DNA of 64,000 bases from Rhodanobacteraceae bacterium (lineage in GTDB: Bacteria; Pseudomonadota; Gammaproteobacteria; Xanthomonadales; SZUA-5). Within the stretch, counting starts at the first letter, position 1. Each line of letters opens with the position of its first letter. Of this stretch, positions 47,267-55,862 are shown piece after piece. Position numbers and translations under genes: made by a program. A model generated the notes under the pieces. The model saw only the letters and a list, made by a program, of their open reading frames with translations. It was not told the DNA's origin and made no database searches. The stretch spans positions 124,001 to 188,000 of the forward strand of contig JACKOW010000004.1 in the NCBI GenBank assembly GCA_024234055.1, given 5' to 3'.

Positions 47267-48715
47267 TCAGGCTTGCGGCGCGCCTCCATGAACATTGGGG
47301 CTGCCGCGATTCACGTAATGTTCGCTGATGACCCGGGCCATGGCGGCCGTGAGTTTCTTGCCGGTCGGTATGTGCAGAAATTCATTGGGGCCATGCGCAT
47401 TCGATTTCGGTCCGAGCAGCCCGGTGACCACGAATTGCGCATCCGGAAAGCGCTCCTGCAGCATGTTCATGAAGGGAATGGTACCGCCCTCGCCCATCGC
47501 CGCCGCCTGCGGGCCGAAATACTGCTGAGAGGCCTCGTTGATGCTGGCGCGCAGCCAGGGCGCGGTCGCGGGTGCGGCCCATCCGGTGGCGGATTTCTCG
47601 ACCTGGAATTCCACCCTTGAGCCATAGGGCGGGTTCTTCTCCAGCGCCTCCTTGAGCGACTGCGAAGCGCGATCGGCGTCCAGCGTGGGCGGCAGCCGGA
47701 CCGACAGTTTCACCGCCGTATGCGGCCGCAGTACATTGCCCGAATCCATCAGGCCCGGCAGACCATCCGCGCCGGTCACCGACAGGGTCGGCCGCCAGGT
47801 CCGGTTGAGCACCAGTTCCGCCAGATCGTCGGCCATCGGCTTCATGCCGGGCAGCCACGGAAACTTGTCATAGACCGCTGGGCCCAGTACACGCGCCGAT
47901 TCGCGTGCCTGTTCGATGCGCTCGCTGGGAATATCAACGTACAGAGTGTCGATGAGAAAACGTCCGGTCACCGGATCCTCGATGCGATCGAGCAATTGCC
48001 TGAGCACCCGGAAGGAACTCGGCACGATGCCGCTGGCATCCCCCGAATGCACACCTTCCTGCAGCACGCTGACCTTCAGATTGCCGCCCGCCATGCCGCG
48101 CAGGCTGGTGGTCAGCCACAACTGATCGTAGTTGCCGCAGCCCGAATCCAGACAGATGACCAGACTGGGCTTGCCGATGCGATCGGCCAGGTGGTTGATG
48201 TAGAAGGGCAGATCGTAGCTTCCGGACTCCTCGCAGCCCTCGATCAGCACCACGCAGCGCGAGTGATCCAGCCCACGATCCTTGAGCGCCATGATCGCGG
48301 TCAGCGAGGCATAGGTGGCGTAACCATCGTCGGCACCACCGCGGCCATAGAGCTTGTCGCCCGAAAGCACTGGCTTCCAGGGCGCCAGATCCACATTCCA
48401 GCCGACCATCTCCGGCTGCTTGTCCATGTGCCCGTAGAGCAGGACCACATCATCGCCCTTGCCGGGAATGTCGATGAACAGCAGCGGCGTGCGCCCGGGC
48501 AGCTGGATGCGTTCCACGGTCATGCCGGCAATCGGCTGCTCGCGCACCCAGGTCTCGATGAGGCTCATGGCCTCATCCATGTAACCGTGCTCGGCCCAGT
48601 CGGCATCGAACATCGGCGACTTGTTCGGAATCTTGATGTAGGTAGTGAGCTGGGGAACGATCTCGCGGTCCCACTTCTCGGACACGAAGTCCATCACCTT
48701 CTGAGTCTGTGACAC
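47267..48715 (-). CDS. M20 family metallopeptidase
   Basis: GTG 48715 has AGGAG six bases upstream, giving 482 residues; a further start at 48757 has no ribosome site. No signal peptide is visible, so it is cytosolic. Zinc-site motifs of M20 are seen: LLYGHMDKQP, YGRGGADDGYAT with the bridging Asp, VLIEGCEESGS with catalytic Glu, ICLDSG, and LGPKSNAHGPNEFL with the last His. The VHSGDASG segment belongs to the dimerisation domain. It resembles carnosinase-type dipeptidases (DUG1/CNDP), so small peptides are likely substrates. Confidence 0.92.
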   Translation of the reverse strand: MSQTQKVMDFVSEKWDREIVPQLTTYIKIPNKSPMFDADWAEHGYMDEAMSLIETWVREQPIAGMTVERIQLPGRTPLLFIDIPGKGDDVVLLYGHMDKQPEMVGWNVDLAPWKPVLSGDKLYGRGGADDGYATYASLTAIMALKDRGLDHSRCVVLIEGCEESGSYDLPFYINHLADRIGKPSLVICLDSGCGNYDQLWLTTSLRGMAGGNLKVSVLQEGVHSGDASGIVPSSFRVLRQLLDRIEDPVTGRFLIDTLYVDIPSERIEQARESARVLGPAVYDKFPWLPGMKPMADDLAELVLNRTWRPTLSVTGADGLPGLMDSGNVLRPHTAVKLSVRLPPTLDADRASQSLKEALEKNPPYGSRVEFQVEKSATGWAAPATAPWLRASINEASQQYFGPQAAAMGEGGTIPFMNMLQERFPDAQFVVTGLLGPKSNAHGPNEFLHIPTGKKLTAAMARVISEHYVNRGSPNVHGGAPQA

Positions 48716-48925
48716 AAGCGGCTCCTGTTGGCGGTGCGGCGCAAGCAATGCCCGCAACCCGAGTCCCCGAGTTTACTCGCTGTCAGATTTTTCCTACATG
48801 CGAAAGCGCAGAAGTCTGACCGTCAATGGCGCTGTTCTGCCGACGATCGTATTCGGCGTGATGCGTAGCTTGTGCATCACCGGGACGGCAAAGGGCTGGC
48901 CCGGAATCACTCAAGGAGAATCACC

Positions 48926-49222
48926 ATGCGCATCCTCAAGGCCCTGCTGCTCACCCTCGCTCTGTCGCTGCCGCTGTTTGCTGCCGCCGCCGAGCCGGTC
49001 AACATCAACACCGCCGACGCCTCCACCATCGCCGCCAATCTCAACGGCATCGGCGATGCCAAGGCCCGGGCCATCGTGGAATTCCGCGACAAGAACGGCC
49101 CCTTCAAGAGCGCCGACGAACTGGTCAAGGTCAAGGGTGTGGGCCTGAAGACCGTCGACAAGAACCGCGAACTGATCCGCACCAGCGGCGCCCCGGCCGC
49201 CAAGCCGGCCAAGCCGGCCTGA
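48926..49222 (+). CDS. ComEA-like helix-hairpin-helix protein
   Basis: ATG 48926 has AAGGAGAATCACC upstream; the protein has 98 residues. A signal peptide ends FAAAA, and the mature part is a ComEA helix-hairpin-helix domain: VNINTADASTIAANLNGIGDAKARAIVEF and GPFKSADELVKVKGVGLKTV. In competent bacteria ComEA binds incoming DNA in the periplasm. The tail is Ala/Lys/Pro-rich. No other competence gene is next to it. A terminator follows. Confidence 0.9.
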   Translation: MRILKALLLTLALSLPLFAAAAEPVNINTADASTIAANLNGIGDAKARAIVEFRDKNGPFKSADELVKVKGVGLKTVDKNRELIRTSGAPAAKPAKPA

Positions 49223-49234
49223 GGTTCCCCCTGG

Positions 49235-49270
49235 TCGACGCACGCCGGATTCCCCAGCCGCGTGCGTCGA
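49235..49270 (+). other. Stem-loop TCGACGCACG / CGTGCGTCGA after the ComEA-like gene
   Basis: TCGACGCACG (49235-49244) and CGTGCGTCGA (49261-49270) pair perfectly across 16 bases, between the gene and its terminator. It may protect the mRNA 3' end. Confidence 0.55.
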
Positions 49271-49314
49271 TCAGGACCTGGAGACCGCTCCGACAGCGGC
49301 GTCAAGGAAGACAC

Positions 49315-49341
49315 GGCCGGGCCCTCCCCCGGCCTTTTCTT
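49315..49341 (+). terminator. Rho-independent terminator of the ComEA-like gene
   Basis: GGCCGGG (49315-49321) and CCCGGCC (49328-49334) form a stem with a short loop and are followed by TTTTCTT. It is 93 bp downstream of the stop. Confidence 0.85.
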
Positions 49342-49486
49342 GATGGTCCTTTCCCACTGTGAGATTCTGCGGCTGGGGAAATCAGACTGACGCGAGGCTC
49401 GGCTTTTCAGCTTCTCGCTTCGCTCCTGCCGCCAGTCTTTGTGCCCCGAAAGCCACCGTTGAAGAAGCCTCGTTACACCAGGAAAA

Positions 49487-50044
49487 ATGGGGTGGGTTAT
49501 GGACTTCCTGATTTCCCAGGACCTGCTGAATCTCATCGTCGTATGGTTGCAGATTCTGGGCGCCCCGATCGCCGTCTCGGTTTTCGTGTACGGCAAGTTC
49601 CGCGAGATCAGGGACCGCGAGGCGGCCACCTATGCAGCGCTATCCGACAAGTACGAAGCCTATTTGCAAACCTGCCTCGCACATTCGGATTTGCCGGTTT
49701 TTGATGCTGCCGACTCAGGCGGTACGCAACTAACCACAGAACAGAACAAGCGTATGCAGATTGTTTTCTGTCTTTTGATCAGCATGCATGAGCAAGCGTT
49801 CCTGCTTTACCGGGGCACACGCAGTGCAGTGCGCAAGCGGCAGTGGGCAGGATGGGAGGAATACCTCGACCAATGGCTTTCGAACGTCCATCTGGCCGAA
49901 CTTTGGCCATGCATTAGGTCCCAGTTCGACGCCGATTTCGTGGCCTTTGCCGAGTTACTGATCGCCAGAAAGCAGCCTCGAATACTTCCGCTCGGATCGC
50001 CGCAGTCGGAGCCGGGTGGCGCAATGTCCGTCGCTGAGGACTGA
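49487..50044 (+). CDS. Membrane-anchored protein of unknown function, lower GC than neighbours
   Basis: The 185-residue protein starts at ATG 49487 (AGGAAAA before it) or ATG 49499. One membrane helix covers about 11-32 (LNLIVVWLQILGAPIAVSVFV). The soluble part begins with a charged helix (YGKFREIRDREAATYAALSDKYEAYL) and holds Trp-rich segments (WAGWEEYLDQWLSNVHLAELW). I recognise no family. Base composition drops visibly here, with AT-rich codons such as TTG, GAT and CAA clustered at 49660-49800, which suggests later acquisition. hutD follows after two bases. Confidence 0.65.
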   Translation: MGWVMDFLISQDLLNLIVVWLQILGAPIAVSVFVYGKFREIRDREAATYAALSDKYEAYLQTCLAHSDLPVFDAADSGGTQLTTEQNKRMQIVFCLLISMHEQAFLLYRGTRSAVRKRQWAGWEEYLDQWLSNVHLAELWPCIRSQFDADFVAFAELLIARKQPRILPLGSPQSEPGGAMSVAED

Positions 50045-50046
50045 CG

Positions 50047-50625
50047 ATGCGGGTGCTGCACATCCCCCGCGAACAACAGATCGAACAGCGCTGGCGCAAC
50101 GACGGCGGCAGCACCCGGGAGATTGTGCGCGTTGGTGCCGGCGAGGACTTCGACTGGCGTGCCAGCGTTGCCCGCATCGATGCCAGCGGCCCCTTTTCCA
50201 GCTTTCCGGGCTGCCTGCGATCAAGTGCTCTGCTCGACGGCGGTCCGCTGACCCTGATCGCCGAAGAATCGCCGCCGATTACCTTCGACCCGCGCATGCG
50301 CGCCTTCAGTTACCGCGGCGACGAAGCCAGGTCAGCCCTGTTGCTCGGGACTCACGCCGAATTGTTCAATCTGATCATCAGGCCCGATGCGGTAGACGCC
50401 CAGTTGTTGCCGCGCCCGCTGGTGGGAAGCATGGTGCTGTTCTGCCCGCCCGGAACCTGCTGGCTGGTCTATCTGGTCAGTGGCAGCGCCGAACTGCGCG
50501 CCGGCGAGCAACACCGGCACCTGGGCTCGGGCGATGCTGCATTGATCGATGCGGACGGCGCCAGCGGACGCGCCGTACTGGACGGCGGTGGCGAGGTGGT
50601 GCTGGCCAAGCTGGAGCGGCGCTGA
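50047..50625 (+). CDS. hutD: HutD/Ves family protein
   Basis: The 192-residue protein has the family pattern near the N-terminus: QRWRNDGGSTREIVRVG, FDWRASVARIDASGPFSSFPG, then LLDG-PL, AFSYRG, FNLIIRPDA and a double-stranded beta-helix (cupin) layout. HutD homologues occur in histidine-utilisation loci; Ves of E. coli has the same fold. No hut genes are seen nearby, so a histidine role is uncertain. Confidence 0.85.
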   Translation: MRVLHIPREQQIEQRWRNDGGSTREIVRVGAGEDFDWRASVARIDASGPFSSFPGCLRSSALLDGGPLTLIAEESPPITFDPRMRAFSYRGDEARSALLLGTHAELFNLIIRPDAVDAQLLPRPLVGSMVLFCPPGTCWLVYLVSGSAELRAGEQHRHLGSGDAALIDADGASGRAVLDGGGEVVLAKLERR

Positions 50626-50639
50626 GCCTTGCGCCTCGA

Positions 50640-51320
50640 TCAGTCGAGCTGCTGACATCCCGTCAGCGCCTTTCCGTCAATCAGCAGAGTTGTCGCGGCT
50701 TCGCCAACACGGACTTCGAATCGACCGCCTCGATAGTTGCCCACCGGCTCGCCCTTGCTGAGCGCCAGTGCGTGGAATTCGCCATCGATCCACAACAGCG
50801 CGCCCGCGGGAGCCATGGCCAGCGCATAACCCTGCCCTGCCGTGCATCGGTAATGTCGGAGTCGCGCCTGCGGATCGCGGGCAAAGACCGCGTGTGATTC
50901 GCCATCAGCCAGGGACATCCGCAGCCAGTGCTTGGCGGAGATGGCCGTGCGCGCGGCACGCAGTTGGGCGAGGAACTGGCGGTCCTGGCTGTCAGCAGCG
51001 CATCCCATCTTGGTCAACCCGATCGGACCGAAGAGCGCCGCTCCAGCGGGGTCGACGCCATAGTCACTGCGCCCACGATTGCAATCTGCCTGTATCAGCG
51101 CGCTGCCACTGTCCTGAAACTCGACAGCGTAGCGGGCGGGTTCAAGCGCAGAAACCGGTGCAGAACCCACGGTTCCGAGCCAATGCCAGCTGCCAATGAC
51201 CGTCGATGGCGCTTCCTCGGACATCGGCAGCGGTGGCTCAGGCGCAGCAACGGGCGCCGGTGCATTGCTGCACGCGGCGACCAGGATCAGGGTGAGGCAC
51301 AAGGATGTGCTGCGAATCAT
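50640..51320 (-). CDS. Lipoprotein with META (HslJ-like) and MliC-like domains
   Basis: ATG 51320 gives 226 residues with the lipoprotein leader LILVAAC. Residues about 40-145 match a META domain (GSWHWLGTVG, YAVEFQDSGSALIQADCNRGR, FGPIGLTKMGCA, FLAQLRAARTA). Residues about 155-226 resemble MliC, the membrane lysozyme inhibitor (HYRCTAGQGYALAM, ALALSKGEPVGNY, TTLLIDGKALTGCQ), with Cys at both ends. A role in envelope stress or lysozyme resistance is plausible. Confidence 0.75.
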   Translation of the reverse strand: MIRSTSLCLTLILVAACSNAPAPVAAPEPPLPMSEEAPSTVIGSWHWLGTVGSAPVSALEPARYAVEFQDSGSALIQADCNRGRSDYGVDPAGAALFGPIGLTKMGCAADSQDRQFLAQLRAARTAISAKHWLRMSLADGESHAVFARDPQARLRHYRCTAGQGYALAMAPAGALLWIDGEFHALALSKGEPVGNYRGGRFEVRVGEAATTLLIDGKALTGCQQLD

Positions 51321-51423
51321 GATGAGCTGCTCCGGAAAATCGCTGGGCGGAGCGCATTGTGACAAGTTCAGCGGGTGACGCACACCGGCACAGGCAGGCC
51401 AGTGGAGAAACAGACTGGCTTTT

Positions 51424-51681
51424 TCAGCGACGACGGGAGCGCAACTCGCTCTTCAGACCCACGCGCAGGGCCTCGCCCTCGACGGTGGAACCGTTCAGCG
51501 CGGCAATCGCCTTGCGCGCTTCGTGACCTTCCATTTCCAGTTCGGCAAAACCGCGGCACTCGCCGGAAAACAGGTCACGGGACATCTTCAGATTACGCAC
51601 TCGACCGTGTGCCGTGAACATTTCGGTCAGGACCTGTTCGGTCATCTTCTTGGGCAAACCACGCACGCTCAATGTCAGCAT
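51424..51681 (-). CDS. RRM-domain RNA-binding protein
   Basis: ATG 51681 gives 85 residues. A single RNA recognition motif fills the protein: RNP2 LTLSVRGLP near the start and RNP1-like ECRGFAELEM, with the alpha helices EQVLTEMFTAHG and EARKAIAALNG between. The tail LKSELRSRRR is basic. Small RRM proteins of this type occur in proteobacteria and cyanobacteria, often cold-induced; the next gene upstream is a cold-shock gene, 138 bp away behind a terminator. Confidence 0.9.
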   Translation of the reverse strand: MLTLSVRGLPKKMTEQVLTEMFTAHGRVRNLKMSRDLFSGECRGFAELEMEGHEARKAIAALNGSTVEGEALRVGLKSELRSRRR

Positions 51682-51727
51682 CAGGAGCACTCCAGCTGGG
51701 GGCAACGCGCAATCCACGGCGTTGCCC

Positions 51728-51769
51728 GGGCAAAAACAGAAACGAATCGGGCAGGCCTGAGCCTGCCCG
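51728..51769 (-). terminator. Rho-independent terminator of the cold-shock gene
   Basis: On the minus strand CGGGCAGGC and GCCTGCCCG (51769-51748) form a 9-bp stem with a TCAG loop and are followed by ATTCGTTTCTGTTTTTG. It is 50 bp after the stop. Confidence 0.85.
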
Positions 51770-51818
51770 ATCGTCTCAAACTGGCAAACTGGTCGACGAT
51801 ACGCCGACCGCGGTTACC

Positions 51819-52028
51819 TTAAAGCGGCTGCACCTGGTCAGCCTGCAGGCCCTTCGGGCCCTTCGTGACCAGGAAGCTGACCTTCTGGCCTTCCTGCAGC
51901 GACTTGAAGCCCGAACCCTGAATGGCGCGGAAGTGAACGAACACGTCGTCCCCATCAGCGCGGCTCAGGAAGCCGAAGCCCTTGGCGTCATTGAACCACT
52001 TCACGGTACCGACTTGACGATCTGACAT
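51819..52028 (-). CDS. cspA: Cold-shock domain protein (CspA family)
   Basis: The 69-residue protein is a single cold-shock domain: [17 protein letters not shown] (RNP1) and [11 protein letters not shown] (RNP2), with the C-terminal [20 protein letters not shown] precedes the ATG. It binds single-stranded RNA or DNA as a chaperone. The 283 bp upstream contain no other gene; a long untranslated leader, usual for cold-shock genes, is likely there, but I cannot place a promoter with confidence. Confidence 0.95.
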   Translation of the reverse strand: MSDRQVGTVKWFNDAKGFGFLSRADGDDVFVHFRAIQGSGFKSLQEGQKVSFLVTKGPKGLQADQVQPL

Positions 52029-52311
52029 TTGTGTATCTCCAAAACATAGTGAGTTTCAGCGTCCTGAAAGTTGGGACGCCTCTGCGTTCATCTGCGGGGG
52101 GACTAGAACACTGAGAAGCAACAGCGGCAGATCGCAAGACTCACCGTGCGGCCTCGTCACGTTGAACCGTGCCGAGCTGAAAGCCCGCGCACCTTAGGAC
52201 AGTTCGACGGAAAAAGATAGTCCGACGACAGTGGTTGTTCAGAATCAACCACTCAGAGTCAACGGCGGACTATGGTGCGCACATCCATCGTCTGGCGGAA
52301 TTCCTGCGCCC

Positions 52312-53640
52312 ATGACCCGCACCATGGCGGCTTTCGTGTACTTCGCCTTGTTTTGCGTGGTCGCCCTGCTGCCCCTGCAGGTGGCCCTGGTCAGCGACCC
52401 GCATTCCCAGCCGCGGGGTTTTCTGATTGAGCTGGGCACCGCTTTCGGCCTGGTCGGTTTTTCCCTGATCCTGCTTGAACTGGCGCTGGTCACGCGCATT
52501 CGCACCTTGTCCGACAGTTTCGGCAGCGACACGCTGCTGCAACTGCATCGCGGCTTTGCCTTGGTTGCAGCCGCCTTGGTGTTGTGCCACACCCTGTTGC
52601 TGGCACCGACTTGGGGCGGCTGGGAGGCATTGAATCCACTGTCGGCCACCGGCGCGCAGAGCGCCGGTGCCGTGGCTTTCTGGGCCCTCGCCCTGCTGAT
52701 CCTCTCCTCGGTCGGTCGGCGTCAGCTGCGGCTGCCCTATCACGGCTGGCGTGTGATCCATCGCGGCAGCTCGGTGGCGCTACTGCTGGCTGCCGCCGCC
52801 CATGTCCTGCTCGTCAGTGGCTACAGCGCCTCCCCAGCACTGCGAAATCTGGTGCTGCTGTTGACACTGGCCTTTGGCGGTCTCTTGCTCAACTACCTGC
52901 TGATCCGGCCGCTCAGACTGTGGCGCAAGCCTTGGCGGGTTATCGCCAACGCCGATCTCGGCGCCGACACGCGGATGATCAGCGTAGAAACTGACGGCCA
53001 TCCCGGGTTTCGCTTTGAACCCGGGCAATTCGCCTGGCTCATCACCGGCCGCAGTCCGTACTCGCGCGAACAGCACCCGATCACTATCGCCAACAGCGCC
53101 GAAAGCGCTGGCGCCAAGTGCAGGCAGTCCTACGCCATCAAGAATCTTGGCGACTGGTCGGGCCAGTTCGTGCCGACATTGGCGGTAGGTGCGCGTGTCT
53201 GGGTGGAGGGCCCCTACGGGGCCCTGACGGTGGACCGGATGCCCGCCCAGGGATTCGTGCTGATCGCCGGCGGCATCGGCATCACCCCCATGCGCTCGAT
53301 ACTCCTGACCCTGCGCGATCGTGGGGATGCCCGACCCTGTGTGCTGTTCTACGCCGTCAACGATTTCTCGCGCATGGTGTTTCGCGAGGAACTGCAGCAA
53401 CTGCGCTCGCAGATGAACCTGACGCTGGTGTTCGTGCTCGAGCACCCGGATCCGGGCGATATCTGTGAACGTGGCCGAATCACCAGGGCGATGCTGGAAC
53501 GCTACCTGCCGGCACAAGGGCAACACTTCCAGTTTCTGATCTGCGGCCCCAACCCGATGATGGACATCATGGAACATCTGCTGTTCGAACTCGGCATCCC
53601 GGACGACCGAGTCCATTCCGAGCGATTCAATCAGGTGTAG
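52312..53640 (+). CDS. Ferric reductase-like membrane flavoprotein
   Basis: ATG 52312 gives 442 residues. Residues about 1-205 hold six membrane helices of the ferric-reductase/NADPH-oxidase type; His pairs for haem are in LQLHRGFALVAAALVLCH and GWRVIHRGSSVALLLAAAAH. The soluble C-terminal half binds FAD (FEPGQFAWL, EQHPITIANS) and NAD(P)H (VLIAGGIGITPMRSIL, FLICGPNPMMD). It should move electrons from NAD(P)H across the membrane. A small cytochrome c gene follows after three bases and is likely its partner. Confidence 0.92.
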   Translation: MTRTMAAFVYFALFCVVALLPLQVALVSDPHSQPRGFLIELGTAFGLVGFSLILLELALVTRIRTLSDSFGSDTLLQLHRGFALVAAALVLCHTLLLAPTWGGWEALNPLSATGAQSAGAVAFWALALLILSSVGRRQLRLPYHGWRVIHRGSSVALLLAAAAHVLLVSGYSASPALRNLVLLLTLAFGGLLLNYLLIRPLRLWRKPWRVIANADLGADTRMISVETDGHPGFRFEPGQFAWLITGRSPYSREQHPITIANSAESAGAKCRQSYAIKNLGDWSGQFVPTLAVGARVWVEGPYGALTVDRMPAQGFVLIAGGIGITPMRSILLTLRDRGDARPCVLFYAVNDFSRMVFREELQQLRSQMNLTLVFVLEHPDPGDICERGRITRAMLERYLPAQGQHFQFLICGPNPMMDIMEHLLFELGIPDDRVHSERFNQV

Positions 53641-53643
53641 ACC

Positions 53644-53991
53644 ATGCGACAGAAGTGGGCAAATCGCTCTGTGATGATCATGGCCGCAGCATTCGTACTG
53701 GCCTGCGTGGGCTTTGCCTGGGTGGTCGACCATCCACCACCAGCAGCACCCGTACCGGCAGCACCGCTGGGCCAGCCACCTGATCCGGGAGCGGAGTTGT
53801 TCGCCGTTCGCTGCCAGCGTTGCCATGACCGCGATGAGGCATGGGAGCTGTTGCAGCCGGACAGCGACAGAGCCGCGCAATGGCTACGACTGGATAGACA
53901 CCACAAGGCAGAGACGGCAGAGAACGGTCTGATTCTGGATCATCTGCGGTTGCGCGAGGGCACGAAGACGGGAGGGCGCGAGGGCACGTAG
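53644..53991 (+). CDS. Small membrane-anchored c-type cytochrome
   Basis: The 115-residue protein has one membrane helix (about 9-28), a Pro/Ala linker and a single CQRCH haem site near residue 58. The family position of the axial Met is not obvious. The last residues REGTKTGGREGT are encoded by an 8-bp tandem repeat (53956-53987), so the true ancestral C-terminus was probably shorter, near DHLRL. It is adjacent to the ferric-reductase-like gene. Confidence 0.8.
   Translation: MRQKWANRSVMIMAAAFVLACVGFAWVVDHPPPAAPVPAAPLGQPPDPGAELFAVRCQRCHDRDEAWELLQPDSDRAAQWLRLDRHHKAETAENGLILDHLRLREGTKTGGREGT
53956..53987 (+). repeat. Tandem octamer array GAGGGCAC-type inside the cytochrome 3' end
   Basis: Four 8-bp units (GAGGGCAC, GAAGACGG, GAGGGCGC, GAGGGCAC) end just before the stop TAG. 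The period is eight rather than seven, but position and purine-rich sense strand are like the other 3'-end arrays. Downstream to 54248 I see no gene; a fragment GTAGGAGCGATCG near 53988 recalls the REP type. Confidence 0.75.
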
Positions 53992-54248
53992 GAGCGATCG
54001 TTCGCCAGACAGCGCAAGCTGTCCTTCTTGCGCCGCATCGGGAAATCGGTGGGCGACCGATCGTCGTCGAGCCCGTCCTTCCCGTTCACCGTGCTCAGGA
54101 TCGACTCGATTTTCCCGGGGAGTATCCGCTTGGAGACGTGATGCGCCGCAGTTTGGCCTGCCCCACCTTCAGCAAAGCCGCCAATTCATGCGCCGCGGGA
54201 CTCCATCCCGCAGTATCGTTAAGCCCCCATCTGGCCAGCGCAATTCCG

Positions 54249-55058
<810 letters not shown>

Positions 55059-55079
55059 GGCGCGGGGCACGGGGCGCGG
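55059..55079 (+). repeat. Three heptamers GGCGCGG/GGCACGG directly after stop codon
   Basis: GGCGCGG, GGCACGG and GGCGCGG follow the ECH-like stop (55056-55058) with no base between. Confidence 0.85.
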
Positions 55080-55103
55080 GAAAAGCATCGCGATTTCGAC
55101 GCT

Positions 55104-55199
55104 TCATTGCGAGCCACCTGTTTCGGGTGAGGGCCAGACACTGCGCACGGGCAATGAACCGCAAGTTCGCCCGTAGGAGCGACCTCGCGTCGCGACCGG
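55104..55199 (-). repeat. Right-half module of the composite repeat, inverted
   Basis: Read on the minus strand it runs CCGGTCGCGACGCGAGGTCG...CTCCTACGGGC, GGTTCATTGCCCGTGCGCAG, then CGAAACAGGTGGCTCGCAATG, the same as the second half of the copies at 45.9 and 55.6 kb. A single arm of the GACGCAGAGAACACG type follows at 55245-55265. Confidence 0.85.
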
Positions 55200-55436
55200 C
55201 ACCACGACGACCCCGTCCTGAGGCAGGTCGCGGCAAGAAGCCGGACGCAGAGAACACGAAGAAAAGCGTGAATATCTTCGAGCTGACCGGAGAACGGTCG
55301 TGCGTAGCCCGTTGTGCCGCGCAGCGGCTCAGCGGGGCGCTTTCGCGTGACCGCCCGCAGAGCGCTGCGCGCACTTCGGGCTACGACAGGCGGTTTCGCG
55401 CCAACTTCGTCAATTCAATGACTTACGATATGGGTT

Positions 55437-55512
55437 CATGGAGAGCGCAGCGAAGCAATCCAGGGTAGCGCCGCACATCCCTGGATTGCTTCGCTACGCT
55501 CGCAATGTCGCT
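55437..55512. repeat. REP-like inverted pair GCAGCGAAGCAATCCAGG / CCTGGATTGCTTCGCTACGC
   Basis: GCGAAGCAATCCAGG (about 55450-55464) faces CCTGGATTGCTTCGC (about 55479-55493), with further TGCGAGCG-type matches outside. The same type recurs at 57916-57990. Such CAATCCAG repeats are common in proteobacterial intergenic DNA. Confidence 0.8.
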
Positions 55513-55517
55513 GGGGG

Positions 55518-55740
55518 TTCATGGCCTGTGGGCAGTTTCAGGCCGAAACAGGTGGCTCTCCATGAACCCATATCGCAAATTGTTGATTTGATTAGTTCAT
55601 TTGTAGGAGCGCCCTTGCGGCGCGACCGCTGCCTCGGGCGTGCGGCTGGCCGGTCGCGACGCGAGGTCGCTCCTACCGGCAAGCTGGTGGTTCATGGCCC
55701 GTGCGCAGTGTTGGGCCGACACGGGTGGCTCGCAATGACG
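55518..55740. repeat. Composite repeat of about 225 bp, copy 2
   Basis: The order of modules is the same as in 45838-46062: TTCATGGCC...CCGAAACAGGTGGCTCTCC, CATGAACCCATATCGCAA, GTAGGAGCGCCCTTGCGGCG, CGCGACGCGAGGTCGCTCC, GTGGTTCATGGCC...GTGGCTCGCAATGACG. The stretch 55059-55862 (about 800 bp) between ECH-like and RpfE-like genes is entirely repeats and holds no gene. Confidence 0.9.
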
Positions 55741-55820
55741 CATTGCTGATCTGGTACTCGGTTTCCTGCGCAGCTACCCGTTTCCTCCCAGCCAAAGCCG
55801 GAAAACCATGAATGGGGTTT

Positions 55821-55862
55821 GGCAACTGGCAACCAGCAAGCAGCAAGCAGCAAGCAGCAAGC
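55821..55862 (-). repeat. Six heptamers (GCTTGCT/GGTTGCC) directly after the RpfE-like stop
   Basis: On the minus strand GCTTGCT occurs four times, then GGTTGCC and AGTTGCC, starting on the base after the stop at 55863-55865. Confidence 0.92.

Noticed and set aside
54138..54248. N-terminal extension of the ECH-like protein
   Set aside because: The crotonase fold starts after ATG 54249; the extension reads as random Ser/Ala/Pro.
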